A DNA stretch of 5,831 nt from Caryophanales bacterium UBA1719 (GTDB taxonomy: Bacteria > Bacillota_I > Bacilli_A > RFN20 > CAG-826), in contig DCIT01000027.1 in assembly GCA_002317145.1 (NCBI GenBank), forward strand, positions 1 through 5,831, in the 5' to 3' direction. The notes beneath the pieces were generated by a model that was given only the letters and a program-made list of their open reading frames with translations, ran no database searches and was not told the origin of the DNA. Below are positions 5,296 to 5,831 of the stretch, one piece after another. A program made the translations under genes and the position numbers. Position 1 is the stretch's first letter. Every line of letters starts with the position of its first letter.

Positions 5296-5831
5296 ATGAA
5301 TTTAAAAGAATTGTTTGATAATGGTAAATATTCTGACATTATCGAATTAACAAATAAAAGCAGTGATGCTGAATCAGTGTCTTATCGCATTAACGCTTTA
5401 ATTGCGATAGAAAACTATAAAGCGGCATTACATGAAATAGAAATCCATAAAGAAACTTTATACAAGAAGAATCCTCTTACTTGTATGAATCTTCATATTG
5501 AATTACTTTTGCATCTTAAGATGTATGTTGAGGCAATTAATGTTAATAAAGAATATAGTGAACGTCCATATATCTCTCAACAAGTAGAAGAGTTTTTAAG
5601 AGAAGTTCCTAATAAGATTATCGCTAGTCAAAAACGCAATGAAATTAATAATTTATATAAAGATGAAAACGAAGTTAAGAAATTATTTATGGACAGTAAA
5701 GATGAGATGCTTCTTTCATCTGCAATATATAATTTAAAGAAATTAGATATCATCCCATATTTATCTTCATTATTAGTGCTGTTAAAAAGAAAAGATGTAT
5801 CTGATGATATTAAAACTTTAGCTTTAATTAT
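5296..5831 (+). CDS. TPR-like helical-repeat protein, DUF3196-like (3' partial)
   Basis: The frame opens at ATG 5296, three bases after the previous stop, behind a weak AAAAGG (5283-5288). It stays open for 178 codons to the window edge. It is soluble, rich in Lys/Glu/Asn, and predicted almost all-helical. Tandem helix pairs resembling TPR units appear: LKELFDNGKYSDIIEL (3-18), a pair containing YRINALIAIENYKAALHEIE, and one containing IELLLHLKMYVEAI. A later RPYISQQVEEFLREVPNKI segment, followed by a stretch like MLLSSAIYNLKKLDIIPYL, resembles the layout of DUF3196 (Mycoplasma MG237-type) proteins of Mollicutes and Bacilli. That match is from memory and is moderate. Such proteins usually act as protein-binding scaffolds; no enzyme motif is seen. 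The stop lies beyond the window. Confidence 0.72.
   Translation, partial: MNLKELFDNGKYSDIIELTNKSSDAESVSYRINALIAIENYKAALHEIEIHKETLYKKNPLTCMNLHIELLLHLKMYVEAINVNKEYSERPYISQQVEEFLREVPNKIIASQKRNEINNLYKDENEVKKLFMDSKDEMLLSSAIYNLKKLDIIPYLSSLLVLLKRKDVSDDIKTLALI

Noticed and set aside
1..5831. CRISPR array, IS element, prophage or defence genes
   Set aside because: No regularly spaced repeats, terminal inverted repeats, transposase, integrase or nuclease motifs were seen; the two tRNAs show no nearby direct repeat suggesting an attachment site.

Overview
This window is AT-rich (roughly 30% G+C by eye) and densely packed, and every gene lies on the + strand. The genes abut or overlap by one base. All seven complete reading frames end in TAA, every tryptophan checked is TGG, and both tRNA genes encode their 3' CCA. 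Together with the protein families, this suggests a small-genome Bacillota member of the Bacilli/Erysipelotrichia/RF39-Acholeplasma type, probably gut-associated. That assignment is inference. No rRNA, IS element, CRISPR array or phage gene was seen.

Left part (1-1228). The window opens inside a long reading frame. Its first ~50 codons look like the extreme C-terminus of an FGGY-family sugar kinase, and without any stop it runs into a four-helix GtrA-like membrane domain. This is most likely one kinase-GtrA fusion protein. A one-base TAATG overlap leads into an unrecognised four-helix membrane protein with two extracytoplasmic cysteines.

Middle (1229-1476). A possible promoter precedes tRNA-Val(GAC). 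An intrinsic terminator follows, then tRNA-Gly(CCC). Only 11 bases separate the tRNA-Gly CCA end from the next start codon.

Right part (1488-5831). Six genes read in one direction: an APC/LAT-type amino acid transporter, a PAP2-family membrane phosphatase, an unrecognised four-helix membrane protein, a BD-FAE-like alpha/beta hydrolase (esterase), an 83-residue stand-alone domain related to the middle domain of the fatty acid kinase FakA (YloV), and the start of a TPR-like helical-repeat protein resembling DUF3196. Gaps are 1 to 12 bases or TAATG overlaps, so this looks like one operon or a few nested transcripts. The mix (nutrient uptake, lipid-phosphate hydrolysis, esterase, lipid-kinase-related domain) is compatible with envelope and small-molecule metabolism, but the genes do not define a single known pathway.

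I see no clear new defence or mobile system. The items most worth a second look are the kinase-GtrA fusion, the tRNA-Gly/permease junction with no ribosome binding site, and the orphan FakA-like domain.
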